From: Zygnema cylindricum
Lineage: Eukaryota; Streptophyta; Zygnematophyceae; Zygnematales; Zygnemataceae
Assembly (NCBI GenBank): GCA_037447655.1
Contig: JBBHKE010003256.1
Location: 130,096 to 194,095, forward strand
Direction of reading: 5' to 3'
DNA length: 64,000 bases
The position numbers and the translations under genes were made by a program. Shown one piece after another: positions 23,729 to 33,752 of this stretch (position 1 is its first letter; each line of letters begins with the position of its first letter). The notes beneath the pieces were generated by a model. The model was not told the origin of the DNA, did no database searches, and worked only from the letters and a program-made list of their open reading frames with translations.

Positions 23729-24789
23729 GGTTATGGGCCCACCACCTAGGGAGCCTATGTTTGATGGAATAGACTTCACTTATAGGGGATTTATGATGGA
23801 GGGATTGCTTTTCGAAAAGCACTTATCGGGAATTGTTTCAGGATAAGTAAGGTGTTCGCCACCAGGCTTTGGTGGAACTCACTATGGAGATCGATCTGGG
23901 GCTTCCCAAAAAATCCAAACAAAGTTCAGATGCAACGGAAGGTGAAAGGGAAATTAAGGCCATGTAAGAGGGAAAAGGAGAGAAGGGAAAAGGAACACCG
24001 TTGGTGTGGGGAGCTAGGCTCCCGGCTACGGTTCCACTTGTAAGGGTTATAACTAAACCAAAAACTGAAGAAAATGACACTAAAATTTGCGAGTAAAAAA
24101 GCACTATAGGAAAACACCTCATACTTAAAAACGTGTCTAAATCCATAGCTATCACTCTTATAGCCTTAACCATATCTTCAGAAATACGGGAAGCACTAAT
24201 ATAGACTTATAAGAGTGAGACTATACAAGAGCAACAGTTAGTAAAATAGAAAATAGAGGCCTATGTTTATAAAGGAGGTAGCATGATATAGTTTTGCAAT
24301 GATAATGCTGCATTTTATGTTGAGTTTGCTAGTGCAGGATATATAGAATATGAGGTGAGAAAGATTAACACACTAATCATGAAACTTCTACATGAGTATG
24401 AAAACATCATTAACCGTATGCATGAAATAGATTACTCCTCATGGAATTGGAGCACTACCATGGCGATGATTATTGAGAGGGAAAGCACTTTGGAGCTTCG
24501 TAAGGGAAGTGACAGAATGAATGCACTGACAGCTGGTGATGATTGGCGGAAGCGTGATGAGAGGAATAATGGTGACAGGCGAAAGCGTGATGAAAGGAAT
24601 AAAGATAAAGATAAACCTTATCGGAACTTTGGTGGAAAGAGAGGAAGAGGAAAAGTAAGGGGAGCTTCGAAAGGAGGGGTTTGCTTCTTTTGTAGGGAAC
24701 CGGGTCACTATATGGCGGAATGTCCTTGTTTGGAAGAAATTAGAAGTTGGAATGTGAATGAGGAGGAAGAAGGGGAAGAGGAGAAATAG
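23709..24789 (+). pseudogene. COPIA-4 gag (broken N-terminal half, open C-terminal half)
   Basis: ATG 23709 lies in the LTR and reads MEPLEFQVMGPPPREP across the primer binding site before stops appear near 23850. An open stretch from 24355 to 24789 ends with an intact CCHC knuckle, CFFCREPGHYMAEC (about 24682-24723), the best preserved knuckle of this lineage in the window. The stretch before the knuckle is rich in Arg, Lys and Asp. Confidence 0.82.
23729..23745 (+). other. COPIA-4 primer binding site, 17/17 to initiator tRNA-Met anticodon arm
   Basis: GGTTATGGGCCCACCAC starts at the first base after the LTR. From my knowledge of the plant initiator tRNA-Met sequence, it is the exact complement of its anticodon stem-loop segment GTGGTGGGCCCATAACC. 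The usual plant Copia site, TGGTATCAGAGC against the tRNA 3' end, is absent. Confidence 0.85.
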
Positions 24790-24894
24790 GATGAAGATAT
24801 TTCGGAGCTTCTCCACATCAGTAGTATGGGGAAGAGAGAAAAGCACACATAAATTCCACGAAAGCAACAGTGTGCTTTTGGAGGTATAAGGGAA

Positions 24895-25644
24895 GTGAAG
24901 AGAAAAGAGGTACTTGAGGGAGTTAAACATGATGAGGATGTCAAGGAGTATAAAGTAAATGACTTAGAAATGAGAAAGTCAAATTTAGAATTAAAATTGG
25001 AAGAAGGGAAATATCAAAATATTGAAGATATTCTAATAGATATTTCGGAGACAGAAAACATGTCGAAAAAGGAGACTTCAACGGATTCCAAGGAAAGGGG
25101 AGAAGTAAATATAGAAGGAGCTTCAAAGGATAGGGGAGAAAAGCAAAATTTAATGAAAGGTTTAGGGGAGGAAAAATATTTGTTGGGAATCAAAATGAAA
25201 AGTGATAGTGAAAAGACTCTTATAGATTTAAAAGGGGGAAGTGAGAAAAAATCAGAAAATGCGGTAATTATCATAGATAATCATTTAAGTAGGGAAGATG
25301 TAGGATTTATGAGAACTTTAGTAGGGACTAGAGGTTTTTGGATAAATTTGGAGGAGGGTGGATTTGACATCACTACTTGGTGTGATGTCATTTATGAAGG
25401 TGTGCTTGTAAAAGGGTTAGCATCTGGGTATGTGTTGCAGATTGGGGATGGGGCTGGATGTTGGAACTGCAAGGCCGAAATTGGTTTTTGCTCGGATGAA
25501 AAAGGGACGAGGTTGATAAAATCCTTGCTCGATGAGCTTGGATTTATGAAAAGTGGCATGCGAAATAAAATGTGTGATCAACAAGATGCAATGTTTATTT
25601 CGGCTCATCTGATACACTTCTTTAAACACGAGGGTATTCATTAA
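24895..25644 (+). pseudogene. COPIA-4 fused remnant ORF (RT scrap plus RNase H end), 249 codons
   Basis: Uninterrupted for 249 codons. The first 100 residues are very rich in Lys and Glu with no recognised domain. LGEEKYLLGIKM (about residue 92) aligns with the RT motif DLGEAKYILGI of relatives. From about residue 141 it is Copia RNase H (GTRGFWINLEEGG, ITTWCDVIYEG, SGYVLQIGDGAGCW), with the conserved SDAS altered to CDVI. The protease DSG motif is absent: the sequence leaves homology right after CAFGG. It may belong to a non-autonomous subfamily, or be open by chance. Confidence 0.6.
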
Positions 25645-25695
25645 CGTTTTTTTTGTAGGAGTTAAAAAGAAAAGTAAACTAGAAAATAAGGGGAG

Positions 25696-26254
25696 TGTTG
25701 AAATTCATGTATTTTCTAGGTCTAAATAAGAAAAGTAAAAAGAGGAAGTCAGCAAAGGCAGCCTGCTTCTCGCTCCACTCTCTAGTCCCTATACTTGTAA
25801 CAATCACAAAAGACCGGAGAGAGAGCTAGAACCATGGCTGCCTATGTTGTCCAAGGAGACTGAGATTAGGCTAAAAACTTAGTCTTTACCATTAATGGTT
25901 GCCGACATCAGGATTTGATCCTGGTACCTACCGTCTGTCAGAGAAAGCTGGTAGCAGTTATCTTTATCTTATAGGCTATGAACAATGATAATATCTATAG
26001 TGCAAGATAGATATTTAAATGTGTACACGCCGAAGATTCCATTTAACTGATAGAACAAAATTTTAAAGCATAGATCCAACTATACCTTATATACCGTATA
26101 AAATAAATGCTACGGACATTTATTTCAATGGTCTGAATCAAAAGCGGACTTTGATTGACAGCCATGGGGCGAGCCGAGATTTCCGAATCGCCGCCTTAGC
26201 GGTTTTTGGACGCCGCCACTCCGGATGACACGTGGCAACATCTTACGGGTTTAC
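25696..26254 (+). repeat. COPIA-4 3' LTR, first half
   Basis: It opens TGTTGAAATTCATG after the polypurine tract AAAATAAGGGGAG. It follows the 5' LTR closely up to CTTACGGGTTTAC, then is interrupted by COPIA-5. The remainder lies at 31388-31944. Confidence 0.92.
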
Positions 26255-27500
26255 GGTAAATTCTTCCTCCCCTAACTCAAAGATTCCACTAAGCATTACG
26301 CTTGAGTCTGATTCACTCCCCTCCAACTTCTGCTTAGCTTCCATGGGAGTTAGAGATCCCTTCACATCTTTCATCTCAAATTTTTCAAGCATGTTCCCTA
26401 TAGCTTCTTTTTGGGTTGGCAAAATCAATTTGTTATTTCTATCCCTTTCAACTTTTATGCCCAAGATATATTTAGCCTCACCGAGGTCTTTCATTTCAAA
26501 CTTAGACCTCAAAGCTGCTTTAATACGGTTAATTTCATCTATGGATTTACTTATTAGTTAAAGATCATCCACGTATACATTGATATAAAAAATCCCATCT
26601 TCCTCTTGTAAGACATATACTGAATGATTTGAACTGATTCTTTTGAATCCTAGACTAGTCAAAAATTCATCTAACTTCAGATTCCATTGTATGCGGGCTT
26701 GTTTCAGCCCGTACAGAGATTTTATCAGTTTACACACTGACTTTTCTTTTCCTTTTTGTTCATACATTTCAAGCAGCTGCATGTAAATAGTTGCTTCTAA
26801 CTCTCCATGCAAAAAGGCTGTCTTAACATCCATTTGATGTATTTCCTTGTTTTCTATAGCAGCTAAACTCAACAAAATTGTGAAAGTAGGAAATCTGACG
26901 ACTGGGGAGAAGGTTTCCTCAAAGTCAATACCTACTTTCTGGTTATACCCTTTAGCCACAAGTCTGGCCTTATATCTTTCGATAGTGTTGTCTGGATTCA
27001 GTTTGACTTTGAAGACCCACTTGCTTCCAATGGCTTTCCTCCCCGGAGGCAGGTCCACCAGCTCCGATGTTTGTGCCTTTATAATCGACTTCATCTCATC
27101 GTTTGCCGCCTCAATCTAGTGGTTTCTCTCCGGTGATGAGAAGGCCTCTTTGATGGTCATAGGCTTCCGTGATGCTATAGAAAAATCAAAGTGAGAACCC
27201 GTTTGCAGAGGACTGCTAGATCTTCTTCCCCCCGGAAATTTTGAAGCTGAAATGGTTGGCAATCTCCGATTTCGTGGTGTTGAAACTGCTGCAAGATCCA
27301 AAGGTGTAGTAGTCTGTTCCTCCGAAGTTTGATGCAGTGGAGAAGCATCTGTAGCAGGAAGAAGCGGTGTAGTAGCAGAAGGTGTTATGGGAGGGAGTTG
27401 CACCAGAAAATACACTTGTTGTTGATGGTGAAAGATGACATACTCTTGCTTCTTATTTTCCGTTGCCTCATCTGTGAGTTTGAACAGATCAACCGATTCG
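26255..27500 (-). pseudogene. COPIA-5 reverse transcriptase (C-terminal end cut by permutation)
   Basis: Motifs are SKWVFKVKLNPDNTIERYKARL, HQMDVKTAFLHGELE, YGLKQARIQW and NVYVDDL (codons about 26564-26575), followed after one stop by SKFEMKDLGEAKYILGIKVERD. It runs off at 26255. Upstream, a Pro/Ser/Thr-rich linker joins it to integrase. Only a few stops, so this copy is fairly young. Confidence 0.9.
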
Positions 27501-27523
27501 TGTTCATCTTTTATCTGAATATT

Positions 27524-28321
27524 TCAAGACAAAAAGATTTTTTGTTTATCTAAGTAATACACTCTATACCCCTTTGCATTATCATCATACCCCAAGAGAA
27601 TTCCTCCTAAGCGTTTGGCTTCCATTTTCCACTTATCTAGTGAGTTATCTAAAATATAGCACTTACTCCCAAACACTTTAAAGTGACTAACATCTGGTAC
27701 CTTTCCTGTCCATAGCTCATAAGGTGTAGTGCTGGCAGATATGGATGCTACTCTATTCTTTATGTAGACTGCACAATTTAGTGCTTCAGCCCAGAATTTC
27801 AGATCTATACCCTTGTCAGCAAGCATAGACCTCACAACCTCTGTTACTGTCTTGTTTAATCTTTCAGAAACTCCATTATGCTCAGGAGTATATAGAACCG
27901 TTAGATTGTGACTTATATCTTCATCAAGTAGAAATTGCTTAAATTCATTAGAGGTGTATTCACCTCCATTATCCGATCTGAACGCCAAGATCGGAACTCC
28001 GTGTAGTTTCTCAGCCCAGACTTTATAGTGCTTGAAGTGAGTGAACACTTCACTCTTGTTTCTCATAAAATATACTTTTGTGTACTTGGAGAAATCATCA
28101 GTGAAAGTGACCATGTACTGTACTCCTCCAGCCGACAGTACTTGGGATGGGCCGAGGACATCCGAATGAACGAGTTGTAGAACTTTTATGGATCTGTTTT
28201 CCGACTCCTGTGGGAATGGCAATTTATGAATTTTGCCTAGTGAGCAGCCATCGCAGGTTTTTACAGGGTGAGATGTGAGAGAAACACGCTTAACTTTCCT
28301 AGCATTCACCATTTTTTTCAA
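27524..28321 (-). pseudogene. COPIA-5 integrase
   Basis: A single open frame of 265 codons with CDGCSLGKIHKLPFP (zinc-binding Cys pair), HSDVLGP, RSDNGGEYTS and NGVSERLNKT, giving the full D-D-E set, and a C-terminal LGGILLGYDDNAKGYRVY. A stop separates it from the upstream protease frame near 28324. Confidence 0.9.
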
Positions 28322-28324
28322 ACT

Positions 28325-28813
28325 TTAATAATTGATACGTCCTAACCTCTTATGCCATAACTCATTTTCAGATGACACAGTGGAATACAAAACATCTTTT
28401 CCTTTGTATTGAGCCATGTCCATCGTGTATATCTTACTAACATCTCTTGTTCTTGTTACTGCTATTTTTCTTAGCTTACTAAGAACCTGTCTCCCCCCTT
28501 TAACGGTGACCTCAAAACCCTTACTCTCTACTAAAGACGTAGAAAAGAGATTCTTTTTAAAATCTGGAACATGTAAAACATTGTGGAGAGTTCTTTCTAC
28601 AAACTTTCCCCCCACATCTACCATTAGAGATACATCACCCCGGGCCGATGAGTGGACACTCATGCCACATGAATAGTATATATTTTTCGGATGAGTTTGC
28701 TTTAAATTTGTAAAAATGGCTTTGTCCCAGCACATATGGGCCGATGCTCCGGTGTCCATGATCCATCCACTGTCTTTGGGACCCTCCATTGCTGCCGCCA
28801 TAGCAAATAACAC
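28325..28813 (-). pseudogene. COPIA-5 aspartic protease and gag-pre-integrase start
   Basis: 162 open codons. The active site is WIMDTGASAHMC (Asp near 28756) and the frame ends in ELWHKRLGRINY, the His part of the integrase zinc finger. It is cut off from gag and integrase by single stops. Confidence 0.88.
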
Positions 28814-28919
28814 CGCATCCTCTTCATCATTGAAGCTCAGAGATGAATCTGTATCATCTGCAAAGGCAAAAAAAAGTGCATTTCCTCGAGATAGATTGCC
28901 AGAAAAGCCTTGGTGAAAC

Positions 28920-29771
28920 TGGCTTTGCTGCCATCCGGGCCTTTATAAACCAGTTTCATTTGCCTTTTTCAGTTTTGGACAGTACCTATAACCATGTCCT
29001 TTCTCAGTATAATAAAAACAAGCGTTAGAAGATTGCCTATTTGGCCTCTGAGTGCCCTGATTAAACTGGTTATGAGTCTAGTTAAATGGGTTTCTATACT
29101 GGTTAAACTGATTTTTTCTATCAAAGTCTGTACTGAAAGCCTCTACTTTCTTTTCACCATCAAGGACCTTACTTGTAGACTCTTCCTCTAGTATAAGATT
29201 GTAAGCTAACTGAAAAGTCCAGCTAGACTTATTATGCCCTCTAAAGCTGCAAACTCTCCCTTCATATGACTAGGGAGACCTTTAATAAGTAAAGCAGCCT
29301 GCTGGATCTCCGGAAAGATTCCACCTGCTGAAGAGTGTGCATCAATGAGTTCCCTAAACTTATCACAATACTCGGCGATAGATCCCCCCAAGTATTTGTA
29401 GTCCTTGATCCGGACAGCCACGAGAAGCTCCTCCTGGACGTTCGCCTTTTAGTGGGAAGTTTTCAGTGAATTCTAAGGCTCGCTCGCCTTTTTCATCTTG
29501 AACCGAGACATTATCTGAATTTGTGAGATAAAAAGAATAAAATGTTCCGAGCTAGAGAGTTCGTCTTAGCCTAGCTCGCATCCGTTTCAACAAGCGATCC
29601 ATCCAAGACCCCCATCAAGTCAGCAGTTTCAAAAGATGATTCAACCATAGCTGCCCAGTATGCATACTTCAGGCCATTGAAGACAGAACTTCTGGACAAA
29701 AGGCCCATAACTTGTTGTTCCACAAACACAGTTGCAGGTGGAGGTCCACCAGTAGTAGTGGATGTAGACAT
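28920..29771 (-). pseudogene. COPIA-5 gag; start codon inside the LTR
   Basis: ATG 29771 lies 58 bases inside the LTR and reads MSTSTTTGGPPPATVFVEQQ, then VMG across the primer site. Middle gag (YLGGSIAEYCDKFRELI) lies at 29421-29206. A knuckle near 29015-28970 reads CFYYTEKGHGYRYC, with the second Cys changed to Tyr. Stops separate the parts. Confidence 0.82.
29699..29712 (-). other. COPIA-5 primer binding site
   Basis: Minus-strand AGTTATGGGCCTTT follows the LTR end GGAACAACA. It matches the initiator tRNA-Met anticodon complement at nine of its first ten positions (GTTATGGGCC). It is in frame within gag. Confidence 0.65.
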
Positions 29772-30704
29772 ACACTTCAGTAAAAGCTACCAGAAATCGT
29801 ATCAAACAACCAACTTTGATATAACACAAAAAGTGCTCACAGTTTCCAAATATCACCAAAATCCACAATAATACAGTATCACATGCAATCTGCCAATTCC
29901 CAAAATTGCAGCCTAATTGAACCAGTATACCATAAGATATAACACTTGGAAGTTTCCCAAAAATTGTCCCTTAGAGAGTTAGATCTCAATACTGGATTAA
30001 AAACTAATTTGACTAAGTCCTGAACTTTTATACTCATAGAGAGTATCTACTGAAAACTAACTAATCAGATTTCTACACCTGGAACAACAGTACTCTATTA
30101 TACTACGTCAAGGTACCGAATCAGTACGCTATTGTACTGCGAGTATGTCTAAACCCTATTTGACTACTAGACAAAAATATTCTTAGTGGAACACTAAATT
30201 CTAATTCGCTACGCTACAAACTAATGTGCTTCACATATACAAATAGTTTCCCGTACAGGTGCTTAGTCAGTGGTGGATGCAAGCGTCTAGCTGACTGTCG
30301 ATAAAGTGGTCCATATCACTTGAGGTCGTACAAATTGATGAGTCACTTTGTGGTCCCGTGTGAATCTCGTCCGTTGACTCGATTCACATCTACGATCATT
30401 GTTGAATGTCGTTATATCATTTTCCTAGATAACCGGTTGAGTCTCCGTCCATCCGATTCTTGATTAGTGTTCCTCCGATCTGTGATGCGTGGTAAAGTAT
30501 GTCGGCGCCTCTCCGTGAAACCTGTATGATGTTTATATTCCGACGCGTGTCCCTGCAAAAGTAAATTTCACTCACAAAATACTACTGCTACTGTCACACT
30601 AACTGAGGTAAGTATTACAACTTTACGTAGACCAAAAATATTATAAGTACTTGGTCTCTCCTCACAGCTTTATTTAGTGAGTATTAAGATTTCCAATTTC
30701 AACA
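29713..30704 (-). repeat. COPIA-5 single LTR
   Basis: On the minus strand it opens TGTTGAAATTGGAAATC after the tract GATTTAGGGGAG and ends GGAACAACA. It is the only LTR of this element, with RNase H upstream and gag downstream, so it serves as both ends of a circle. Confidence 0.88.
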
Positions 30705-30735
30705 CTCCCCTAAATCTTTAAACTCACTTACTCAA

Positions 30736-31387
30736 TTAACCCAATAGAATCGCTGCAAAACTGCAACTTAGGAGCTGGAAGAGCTTAGTCAACATATCAA
30801 CCACCATCTTTTCATCAGGTAAATAACTCATTTTTATCACTCTTGCAAGCACATTTTCTCTCACAAATTGTAATCTAACATCCATATGTTTGCTCTTGAA
30901 ATGATGACTGGGGTTAGAGGCAATACCAATGGCTGCCTGGTTGTCACACCAGATAACTTGAGGACCGGTTTGCATATACCCAAGTTCGTACAAAGTGGCC
31001 TTAACCCATAGAAGTTATTTGAGGGCAGAAATGGCTGCCATATATTCCAACTCCATTGTAGACTGAGCCGTGACCTTCTGTAATTTGCTGCTCCAACAGC
31101 AAATTCCATTCCCAGTTTTCAGAACGAAACCAGTTGTTTTTTTCCGGCTTGACATATCTCCATAGCTGGCATCGCTCCAAGTCTGTAATTTTACCTCTCC
31201 TCCTCCGAGTATAAGCTTGAGGTTTCGGGTACCTGCCATGGATCTCAGAACCCTCTTTAATGCTTCCTAATCTGCTGTTTTAGGATTCTGAAGACTCTTA
31301 CTTAAGACTTCTACAGCTGCAGCAATGTCATGCCTCGAACAATTTATAAAATAAATAAGACTTCCCACTACTTGTCTGTATGGCTTT
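30736..31387 (-). pseudogene. COPIA-5 RNase H (permuted to the front)
   Basis: It starts KPYRQVVGSLIYFINC, then GTRNLKLILGGGEVKLQTWSD, SSRKKTTGFVLKTGNG, TMELEYMAA, then CDNQAAIGIASNPSHHFKSKH and ADEKM-like VVDMLTK. It contains a few stops. It is followed by the polypurine tract and the LTR. Confidence 0.9.
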
Positions 31388-31944
31388 GTGCGAATATGAC
31401 AAATGTCACAGTTATAGCAATGCCGTGCAGAAAGTACTCCAGCAAGTGTACTTTTATGTACAGTACAGTCCTATGATTGGTACCGTACTTCAGTATTAGA
31501 GGGTTTAGAGAGGGATTTAGGACTTAGAAAAATAGTAGGTAGCCGCCTCTTTCCCAGAGTGCTTTTATATTTATTGGTCATCTTTGGCTAGCTATAACTA
31601 AATGCTCAGAGGAGCAAATTAAGTGATTCTTTTTGTTGCGGACTCAAAGGAGTCCAAGCTACATAGGAATGTAGTCGGTCAAAGATTTTGCGTGCTAGGG
31701 TGGCATCATTTATAAGGGAAAGTCAAAATGGGGGAATGTATCCAAATACTCATATTTTATCTTTGCATTCTATGAGGAAACTGAGCACATAGAAAGTCTT
31801 CTTTCACACGGGTGAAGCTGTATTGGGGTTTTGACTGTCACGGTGTCAGTCATTTGGGTTTTAATCAACTTGGAGTCGGCACTATCTAGAAAAGCTACTT
31901 TGGATCTGCGATTTATGTGGGGAAATGGAGCCTATAGAATTTCA
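31388..31944 (+). repeat. COPIA-4 3' LTR, second half
   Basis: It resumes at CGAATATGACAAATGTCACA (5' LTR: CGAATGTGACATATGTCACA) and runs through the TATA region to GAATTTCA at 31944. It is followed by TGGAG, the right target-site duplication. Confidence 0.92.
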
Positions 31945-31949
31945 TGGAG

Positions 31950-31963
31950 GTCTCTCAATTCCA
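31950..31963 (+). repeat. COPIA-3 5' LTR tail
   Basis: GTCTCTCAATTCCA matches the end of the 3' LTR (GTCTCACAATTGCA at 47905-47918). Together with 21510-22590 it completes the 5' LTR. Confidence 0.88.
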
Positions 31964-31979
31964 GGTTATGGGCCCACCC
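31964..31979 (+). other. COPIA-3 primer binding site (internal initiator tRNA-Met)
   Basis: GGTTATGGGCCCACCC starts directly after the LTR. 15 of 16 bases match the complement of the initiator tRNA-Met anticodon region. It is translated within gag as V-M-G-P. Confidence 0.85.
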
Positions 31980-32954
31980 TCTAGGGTACCCATATTTAAT
32001 AAGACTGGATTCATATACAGGGAGACTATGATGACAAGATCTCTATGTGAGAAAAGGTTTTGGGGAATAGTGAGTGGACGGGTAAGGCGTCCATCCTGTC
32101 TAGGCATCCCTCCAAGGTTTGGAGGAAGCAAATTCACCAAAGATGCAGATCCATCTCCAACGGAGGAGACAAAGGAAAGGGAGGTGGTGGACAAAGGAAA
32201 GGAGAAGGAGACGATCACACCTATAGCAACCGGTTTAGCATTGATGTCACCTATTACGAGGAATGAGGAGAATGATATTGATACCAGGGACTATAACAAT
32301 ATGGCGGCAAAGCATTTCATCTTTCGTCATCAAACTCAAAGACTTCCATCTCCTTGTTTGCAAGTAGATAGGGCATCCGATCAATGGGTGGCTCTGATAG
32401 AGATGTACCGAAGTGGTAAGATTTAGCAACAGCCGTTGGCTGATCAGAAAAAAAATGCATATGAAGAAAAAGGGGGGAAGATGTTAGAGTTTTATAATGA
32501 GCTCGCATCACTTTTTATGGAGCTAGAGAGTGTTGGAAAAGTAGAAACTGAAAAAGAAAAGGTTAACTACTTGCTCATAAAGTTACCAGATGAGTTCGAG
32601 AATATAGTCAACGGTGTGCAAGACTTGTAGGACTCAAGGTGTATATGGGATTCAGTGGCAGGGATGATTCTCGATCGAAAGAATACAATACTGATCCAAA
32701 AGGGAGGAAAGAATGGGAAAGCCTTGGCAGCCGAGACCGATTGGAAGAATAAGGATTCCAGAAAACTGGTCGGAAATTATGGAGGGGGAGGGCAGAAAAA
32801 TCAGACTGATGAGTTTGGACCGCGGGCTCCGAAGGGTTTGCGTAATTTTTGTAAGAAACCTGGGCACTATATGGCGGAGTGCACTAAGCTAACCGAACTT
32901 CGGTTAAAGGAGGGGTAGATCGGTGGACCTCCAAGGGGAAAGAAAAAGGCTCTT

Positions 32955-33752
32955 GTGACACAAGTAAATGAAGAGGACGATGAACTCTTGTTGGATGAGG
33001 AGTTGGAGGCGAAGACCGAGGTCGAAATTCCTCCAAATCAGATATGTGCTTTCGCAGGATTAAACGGTGAAGGAGGTTGGATTCGGAATTCGCGTGCCTC
33101 CATGCACATGTGTAAGGACAAACACTTGTTCGCTAAAATTATAAAGATTCCCACCGTTGAAATAGAGTATGGGGATAGGAGGGTAGTCACTACTACTTTG
33201 GTAGGATCGGTAGATCTGGAAGTCTTAATGGAGGGGAAGACATCCATAGTGACATTTTGTGATGTGTTGTTTATTCCAGAGCTAAACAAAAACCTCATCT
33301 CAACGTCTGTGTTAGATGATAATGGTTTTGAGATTAGCAGTAGGAAGGACACCTTTACTATTAGCTTTGTGGAGGAAGTTCATTTCACTGCTAAAAAAGG
33401 TAGCCAAGGGATGTTTAGGCTGATTTTAAGCAATGAAAAGAAGAAACTTTACTATGCTAGTGATCATGATATTATATTGTGGCATAAGAGGCTAGGACTT
33501 TTGCATTTAGATAAGTTGAAAGAAATGAAAAAGATGGGAATAGTGGAAGGAATTCAGTTTGGAGAAAGTGAGAACCTAAGTGACTCTAGTGGTTGTGCTC
33601 AAGGTAAGGCACACAGGTTACCCTTCCCAAAGTACGCCACTTATAAAGGAGAAAATGTTTAAGACATGGTACACACTGATATTTGGGGACCGGCCAAAGT
33701 GCCTTCACATGGGAGTAAGAGGTTTATGATGACAATCACTGATGATTGGTCT
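32955..33752 (+). pseudogene. COPIA-3 protease, gag-pre-integrase and truncated integrase
   Basis: The 235-codon frame contains the protease region, but the active site reads RNSRASMHMC where relatives have IDSGAS, so the catalytic Asp is lost. WHKRLGLLHLDKLKEM and CAQGKAHRLPF follow (integrase zinc region), then after a stop HTDIWGPAKVP and MMTITDDW. At about 33752 it switches abruptly to the integrase of COPIA-6. The catalytic core and everything up to the RT motif WVFKLK are missing. Confidence 0.88.

Larger units (their letters stand above)
26255..31387 (-). mobile_element. COPIA-5, circularly permuted single-LTR Ty1/copia copy
   Basis: Read on the minus strand, the order is RNase H (31387-30705), one LTR (30704-29713), then gag, PR, IN and RT (29712-26255). 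The end of the RT piece (IFELGEEEF) and the start of the RNase H piece (KPYRQVVGSLIYF) are neighbours in intact relatives (COPIA-7: LESGEADSMAAIPYRQIVGSL). The total is one internal region plus one LTR. There is no target-site duplication, and 26 bases of host LTR are missing at the insertion point. Confidence 0.85.
22591..31944 (+). mobile_element. COPIA-4, internally deleted Ty1/copia element nested in the COPIA-3 LTR
   Basis: The target-site duplication TGGAG is perfect (22586-22590 and 31945-31949) and interrupts the COPIA-3 5' LTR 19 bases from its end. The 5' LTR is 22591-23728, the internal region only 23729-25695 (1967 bp), and the 3' LTR 25696-26254 plus 31388-31944, split by COPIA-5. 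The internal region keeps gag, a scrap of RT and the end of RNase H; protease, integrase and most of RT are gone. Confidence 0.92.
31944..32917 (+). pseudogene. COPIA-3 gag; start codon in the LTR tail
   Basis: The frame opens at 31944 (the A is the last base of COPIA-4, the TG comes from the duplicated TGGAG, restoring the original ATG) and reads MEVSQFQVMGPPSRVP across the primer site. It continues through WGIVSGRVRRP to a stop at 32424. Further gag follows at 32436-32630 and 32655-32917. The knuckle reads RNFCKKPGHYMAEC, with the first Cys lost. Confidence 0.85.

Noticed and set aside
25696-31963. Two tandem elements sharing one LTR (COPIA-4 and COPIA-3)
   Set aside because: The TGGAG duplication and the COPIA-3 LTR tail after 31949 show COPIA-4 nested inside the COPIA-3 LTR.
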